Shown: positions 57,969-64,000 of the stretch, in pieces
Numbering within the stretch: position 1 is the first letter of the stretch
Layout of the letters: each line of letters starts with the position of its first letter
Source: Bimastos eiseni
Lineage: Eukaryota > Annelida > Clitellata > Crassiclitellata > Lumbricidae
Assembly: GCA_959347315.1 (NCBI GenBank)
Contig: OY365811.1
Coordinates: 36,022,441 to 36,086,440 of the forward strand
Length of the DNA: 64,000 bases
Direction of reading: 5' to 3'
The notes under the pieces: model-generated
Seen by the model: only the letters and a program-made list of their open reading frames with translations
Databases searched by the model: none
What the model was told of the DNA's origin: nothing
Program-made: the position numbers and the translations under genes

Positions 57969-59271
57969 TTTCTAAAAAATAATTAGAAATTATGCTCCTC
58001 TCTTTTGTTATTTTCTTTTGTTTTATTTCTGGCTTTCTATTGAAACACTGCTTTCATATTCAAGATATCGATCGATCAGCTCCGCAAACAACCGTTCGTT
58101 GACAACACGCTAATAGTGGCATTGGAGTCAGGAATACGCACGCACTGTTTTTAATAATAAGCTTAACTCTATTCACTAATTAATAATTTCGGAGCATATA
58201 TTTTGTGCATATTCGAGAAATCCAACTCAGAGTTGGATTTTACTTAGCCCTAGTGAAAATAGAAGCTTTATGTATTGTTCAAATGTGTACTCTGTGGCAA
58301 GAATTTCGAAAGGTAGTTTCGAAGGATGGTCACTCCAAAAGGATAACTGAAAAGAACAACGTCACATGTTTCAAATGGGAAATATATAAATACAGCAATA
58401 TTTTCAGGCCAACATATAAATTACAGTATATTTGTCTACATAGTTATAGTCGTCACAAACTTTTATAAAAATTTGATTTGTGCTATACACGCATAACGCA
58501 TCTTATTGGCGTCTTAACTTAAAATCAGGAAGCATTAGGCCTATATTCAATTATATTTCCAATAATTTGAATTTATCGGAAAACTAACGGCTTGCAATTT
58601 GGATCATTATCGAGATGCGCTGCTAATAGTGTAAAAAGAACATATCGAATGGACTTCTAATGACACTCGTAGAACGCGATCAGTGGAACAGAAATTTCAG
58701 TGTTATATTAGGTTGATCGGATATGAGCGTGGCTATTTAACTAGAAACGGCTTCTGTCCGCTTTGTGAAAGTCCGTACTAGTGTGACGAGAAAGTTATAA
58801 GCGTTACGTTTAAACTCTAGGTCATCCCATCGTAACTAATTCAAACAACATATGCAGTGTCGCCAGTTGCAGCATTTTAAGCCAGCGTTTTCAACGACAG
58901 TTGAAGACTTCTGATTTACAGGCACAAGCTATGCTGACAACAACCTATCCAGGCATCGAGTTCACGAGTATTATAATTCTTGAAAGTCATCATAGGCCTA
59001 TTCATGTTCGTTGGCTGTAGGCCTACCGTACTAAGGGCGGTGCCAGCGATGCCGTGGCGCATGGCGCATATATAGAAGGGGCGAGAATTTCAGGATGCAA
59101 TAACTTCAATAATAGTTTTAAAAAACATTATTCTTACTTAAAATGGGGTATAATTTTTAATCAAGAATAAAAACTAAGATTACAGTTGAAAAAGAGCAAC
59201 TAAGAAATTGTCTTGGTGGCTATTACATCCTGTATACATTGTATGAAGGTTTTAATGAAACGTTTAAGTTC
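57969..59271. other. Upstream of GPCR, no gene seen
   Basis: Includes the presumed GPCR promoter (about 57970-58200). Open frames such as 58205-58468 lack domains. AGGCCTA motifs occur near 58536, 58994 and 59019. Confidence 0.4.
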
Positions 59272-59359
59272 AATATTACATTATTATTCATCATAATGAT
59301 GAATAATAATGTAATATTAAAATAGACCTGTTGATATATTATATCAACAGGTCTATTTT
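59272..59359. repeat. Two abutting perfect palindromes
   Basis: 59272-59318 is a 47-base palindrome (23-base arms, one central base). 59319-59359 is a 41-base palindrome (20-base arms, one central base). They touch without a spacer and have unrelated sequences (AATATTACATTATTATTCAT... and AAAATAGACCTGTTGATATA...). Confidence 0.9.
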
Positions 59360-60839
59360 GTTGTTTGACAACTTCGGATTTCAACACTCATGTCTTCTCA
59401 TCAGTCATCTCGAGTTGTGTGCCTTTTGCGAAACATTTAGGCCAACATTAAGTTTGGTTCAATTAACTGACTTCAATATTATCATTAACGTAGATCATCA
59501 TAATTAGTTTCCTTAAATAATATTTATAATTATCTATCCAAACTGAATTCTTTCTATTAACATTTTTTATTATATTCTAAATACAGATAGGCAACAAATT
59601 GTGGGAGTGAGATTAATGTTAGGCACAGGGCTCAATTGTAGCATGATACGGTGCTGCTCCATGGCACAAAACGCTCACGATGCAAAGGTTCTAAAAGACT
59701 TCTTATACTAAAATGACCTCGTTTTGTAATGTCTTACCCTCACCTGTTTATCTGACTGACAGGCGAACATTAACAAGTCATTCATTTAACCAGGTATGCA
59801 TATAAGCTATGGTAGAGGATTAGAGTTAGAGTGACTGGCGTTCTATCAAGCTGAGGTGCATGACACAGACGATGAGAACCGTGTGAACTTGCAGCAGTGC
59901 GGAAATGGGATTTCTTAGATGGTTTCGAAAACCAAGATCAGTATCAGCGATTCCAGCGAAGACACAGTATGAAACAACGCAGCGGGGAACTGTAGTGGCA
60001 TCCGTTTTGACAGGGGTGATTACAATGCACTTCTATTTAGCATTGAATTTATCGCACGAGATCCTTCTGCCGTCTCGATCGATGGAGAATCCATCATTTT
60101 CCGTCGATTAGTGTCTAGATGTGGTTACCACGAAGACCGCTTTTCTCAGAACCTTAACTGCCAAGGCACTGCCTCCGGTGTGTTCTCCTGCATTTGATGA
60201 CTTTAACCCTTCAACGACAAGCTGAGTAGCTGGATAGGTTTTCCCATACACTTTAGTGCACGCTAGTCGTCAAAGGATTAATAGCCATTTATTACAGACT
60301 TTGATCTATGAACAGTTATCACATCTGTTTTTCATGGATCATGTGATTTGAAACGTCTTCGTTGCTTTTGTTATTTTGCTGGTTTATACTTGATGACCTA
60401 CTCTCCTCCTTCTTTCTCTAACTCTTCAATAGATCACATTGCGTGCGGTTGAATCCATGCGTCACACAGACGCGCCTTGGTTTACCTGGTAGTAAGGAAA
60501 TCTAACTTAGACCCGAATATATGCAAAAGCTTTCCACCTATCTACAGCCTGTCCTTATATACTCTCCAAAACCTATGAACGCCTTGTTTCCATTCGGGTA
60601 TATCCCTACCTTCAGTTATCCTTCTCACTACGAAATCTTGCTCCATTGCCTCAAATTCTCACATTGTCATCATGGAATTTCTCTCCGTTGACTTCTATCT
60701 TATTTATCTGAGCGTACTAAGATCGTCATACCTGGAAACTCCAGGTTTAAATGGGATCAGTCGTTCTAAGAGTTTCACAGGGTCCTATGACTAGTTCTTG
60801 GACTCATTCTTTAAGTTTACAACTGAAATATCATCATTT
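59360..60839. other. No gene seen
   Basis: AT-rich DNA without recognisable exons or RNA genes. An open frame at 59905-60111 has no domain. The right end may include decayed sequence of the LINE that follows. Confidence 0.4.
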
Positions 60840-60859
60840 ATTCAGATAGTTACTCCGAA

Positions 60860-61790
60860 ATGGGTCATATCTTGGCTGATGACGTGCAGGCTCAATTCCA
60901 CGGTCTTCCTTCAGATCAATTCATTCTTGTTGGCTGTACTGAGACTCTTTTCAATAACGCAATTAATTTGACTAGCACTCCTCAGCTACAGCCGCAGCTT
61001 TATCTGTTGCTTCTTGCTGAAAACTTCCCCAGTTTGCCTTTTCTGCCAGTGTTATGTGACCTAGATGTAAAACTGGACAGCTTTCCTACTATACCTGAAC
61101 ATATACACACTCCTGCAACTTTAATAAAATAAAACATATCAAGGCTATTGACAAATCTGTCTCCTCATCCACCTTGACTTCAATAGTTCATGCATTTGTC
61201 CATTTTAGAATTGATTTATATCATACTCTTCTAATAGGACTCCCCAAAATTCGCAATTCCCCTATCCAGTCAATGCTCAATGCTAATAATGGACACTTTT
61301 AACTACTGTAGTTATTAACTAGTAGTTATGACTAGTAGGTGTTGCTAACATATTGATCGCTCGGCTTCCTAAATTCTTCAACATCTCATCGCTTATGGTC
61401 ATCAAATGCATTGGTTTCCTCTACCATGAGCTCACTCTCGATCAGTTCTTGTCTTGATCATCTAAGTCCAAACTGGGCATTGTGCAACGAAACCCTTGGA
61501 GATCACATTCGCTACCCTCACATTCTGCAGTTTCTCATCGACCCCTGTCCTCTGCGCATTACAATGTTCTCTTTGTTCCGCGAGTTTTAACGCGATGGCC
61601 TACACAAGATACCATTTTATGCCATTGGGCTTTCCACACGCAATGCCTCTCCTCAAACTACATGTTATATCATTATTTTTAAGTATGTCCCTACTTCATC
61701 CCAACCCCACAATTAATTTCACTCGTGGGGTTTTCGAACAAGGAGAGTCACTGAATGGCCACTGATGAGAGAGGCGCTATATAAATAAAT
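60860..61790 (+). pseudogene. Degenerate CR1/L2-like LINE, RT C-terminal region
   Basis: Pieces in several frames follow the order of the C-terminal half of CR1/L2-type ORF2: LTSIVHAFVHFRIDLYHTLL then IGLPKI, then RLPKFFNISS with a later IKCIGFLYHELT. It ends with GAGGCGCTATATAAATAAAT, a typical retroelement 3' tail. Many stops and frame breaks mark it as old. Confidence 0.55.
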
Positions 61791-63344
61791 CGGTATCAAA
61801 CAATACAGTAACCAATGCGATGTGAGCCCGTCGTATAACGGGAAGATTCAATCAATGAGGATTTCATGTAGGCTACTCACATACAAAGGACTTAGTTAAA
61901 ATTAATAGCTAAGATGGCAAACGAATATCGGTCAATTCCGTAAGAATCTTGCGATTTGTGAGAAGATCGTACAAAGCGGGTGATCCAACCCAAGTCACAA
62001 GCGAATACAATCCATAAAAAGTCGTTAATATTTCCAATTTCTGTTACATAAACCTGGCAACTCTTTCACTGAGCCGTTCATGCACTCTAAACATACAGAC
62101 ACGTTACTATCTGTATCGGGCTCATATAATGCTTCGTGCTGTCTGGCTTGAACTGCAACCCTGATCTATGCCACACTATTTATGATTGTCAAAATTGATG
62201 ATATCGTGAAAATTATTAATTTCAGTTGTCCTGAATTTTTTGGTACTAAATGAGAATTGAGAAGCTCCATGAAAAGTCTACGACGACTTGTAGGCTAAAA
62301 CAATAGAAAATAATTTTACCTGGCTTTAACGTCTTCAGTAGCCAATGTCTATATCATCTCCAAGTTCTATATAAATAAATCTCAGGTAGCTGTTGATTAG
62401 CTATATAGTATATTGGGTCGTCGCAGCATCAACGACCTTAGAATGACTCGCTGTGTCATAGCCGCCAGTCAGAGACTGCCATTGAAAACCTATGTCAATT
62501 ATCTAATGAAGCTCGTTGTGATTGGTCTATCCATGACTGCCAATCACGCTTCGTACCTGAATTAAATTTTTACTGTTAATGGGCATGTACACGCCTGGAT
62601 ATATAGACTAGGTATCAATGACATCACAATTACGTGTGTCACAAAGAATTGACACATACGCTGGAGGATCGACCAGCCCTTTGGAACGACCACGACCATA
62701 GTGGCCTCTCAAGATTTACTTCTGCTCCACTCTCTATGCACTGGTTTCCAGACACTGATGAAGTTTCGCTGCTGCCGATCCTATGCATCCTTGGAAAAAT
62801 AAAAATCCTTAACTGCATAGGATTCGAGTTTTCTTCAGTTCCATGCCCGATTTTTGCACTTTAGATGCAGCCTTATCAGTTATTGTATAACGTGATAAAG
62901 GTCTTATCGTATTTTGACGGGACGCCGAATGAGTGCGCCCTAGGGCACAAGTTGCAGCTTGTCAGTGCATCGGAGGAAGGGGCAACCGCCGCTGAACATA
63001 AGCTTCTGTCGCCATCACCGTGGCGCTTCAAGACATCGGAGCACGTAGATTAACGTTGTACCACGTACCTCGGTAATTGAAATTGTAGTTTGACAGTGTC
63101 CACACATGGCCGATCATTTATTAGAATTTTGCATAACGAAATTTGTAGAAATGGCTGTTTCCATTTGCAATTTGCAAATGCATTTTTGCTCTATCCATAA
63201 TATACATAAAGATCCAGTAGATCTAGTTTTTTGTCAGCACCATAAATCGATTACAATCACGCGTACACGTTCGGTGTCTCAAATATTCGAAGATAACCGA
63301 CAAATGTCGAAACAATTACACTAAAACCTCAAATTACACAGATA

Positions 63345-63515
63345 ACTCCATTAAGACGGAGACCAATCCCAAGACCGTTCTTTTAAGACCAAAACCTAGA
63401 CCGATGAAATCGAGACCAAGATCAAGACTGGACCCCACACATTTAAGGCCGAAACCGCAGTTTTCCGATCTCGAGACGGATTCGAGACCAAGACCGCAGT
63501 CTCGAGGAGACTGCA
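63345..63515. repeat. GAGACCAAGACCG-type repeat, second copy
   Basis: Degenerate tandem units (AAGACCGTTCTTTTAAGACC, TCGAGACCAAGATCAAGAC, GAGACCAAGACCGCAGTCTC) of the same family as 1372-1452. Confidence 0.6.
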
Positions 63516-63708
63516 TCCTTGGAAAATTCAGTCCGATAAGTGCAGAGACTTTGACATTTTTAAGGTAAAAAAATCCGCCACCTTCATCGGATCAGCAGCT
63601 TCCATCTTCTCCACCTAAGGCCAATTTTAACTCTCCAGGTACATGTATGTATCCAAACATTTAAAATAGGGCGATCTAAGCAGGCCCTATTCTGCAAAAG
63701 CGATTAAT

Positions 63709-63752
63709 AATGATAATAAAAATAATAATAATAATGATAATAATAATAGTAA
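63709..63752. repeat. AAT/GAT microsatellite
   Basis: Imperfect trinucleotide run of AAT with interspersed GAT and AGT units. Confidence 0.85.
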
Positions 63753-64000
63753 TGACGACGATTTATAAGGCGCCGTAAACGCGGCCATACCACTGCATTA
63801 ATGATTAATGATCTGATCTACCATCATGATCCAGTTCGTCAACTGAAACTTTGTCCTCTATCGTATTTTCCTAACGGTTTTATTATTGTGTCTGGAAACC
63901 TAACTTTGTGTAAGTTATTTAACCGACAACTGCTTCTGTCCCGATGCAGCATTATTTGGTTCTTGAGCGAGATTGATAGCAAATCGAAAATCTTGTAGAC

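Larger units (their letters stand above)
61791..64000. other. No gene seen; repeats at right end
   Basis: Contains a GAGACCAAGACCG-family repeat (63345-63515), an AAT/GAT microsatellite (63709-63752) and a GGCGCC-type retroelement tail piece (63762). Open frames at 62634-62864, 62865-63053 and 63106-63324 have no recognisable content. Confidence 0.4.

Overview
This window is animal nuclear DNA: spliced genes with GT-AG (and some GC-AG) introns, AT-rich intergenic DNA, many microsatellites and a dense load of transposon remnants. A deuterostome, most likely an echinoderm or another ambulacrarian, fits best. The main pointer is a Ty3/gypsy-class LTR retrotransposon whose integrase lies upstream of reverse transcriptase (the Gmr1-like order, reported from deuterostomes). 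The animal orthologues present and the frequent AGGCCTA motif in the right half fit as well. The species cannot be named from the sequence alone.

Layout. 0.8-5.5 kb, minus strand: the 5' six coding exons of an ICA1 (ICA69, arfaptin-type BAR domain) gene that runs off the left edge. 9.2-16.0 kb, plus strand: a complete five-coding-exon TBP-like factor gene (TBPL1/TLF/TRF2) with a long N-terminal extension and two GC-AG introns. 19.1-19.4 kb, minus strand: intronless SF3B5. 20-25.5 kb: intergenic DNA with LINE remnants and small hAT-type MITEs. 26.4-28.9 kb, minus strand: a three-exon gene joining an F-box-like segment to an NHL-type beta-propeller. 29.4-31.4 kb: microsatellites around a broken non-LTR retrotransposon with a C-terminal nuclease-like region. 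32.9-54.1 kb, plus strand: two tandem paralogues encoding secreted coiled-coil plus NHL-propeller proteins. The first has a 13.5-kb intron filled with minisatellites, a young 6.7-kb LTR retrotransposon, a well-preserved DD37D mariner, a hAT remnant and a solo-LTR-like element. 54.2-55.4 kb: an unidentified element carrying an exact 184-bp piece of the neighbouring GPCR gene. 56.9-58.0 kb, minus strand: an intronless class A GPCR. 58-64 kb: largely empty DNA with twin perfect palindromes and a degenerate LINE.

How the genes relate. ICA1 (membrane trafficking), TBPL1 (core-promoter factor) and SF3B5 (U2 snRNP) are conserved single-copy genes. The three propeller genes form a local family: the same propeller exon, always entered in phase 1, is joined to a cytosolic F-box-like head in one gene and to a signal peptide plus coiled coil in two others. 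The two secreted copies share a 406-bp block with no differences, a sign of recent gene conversion. This family, the Gmr1-like element and the captured GPCR fragment are the most interesting contents.
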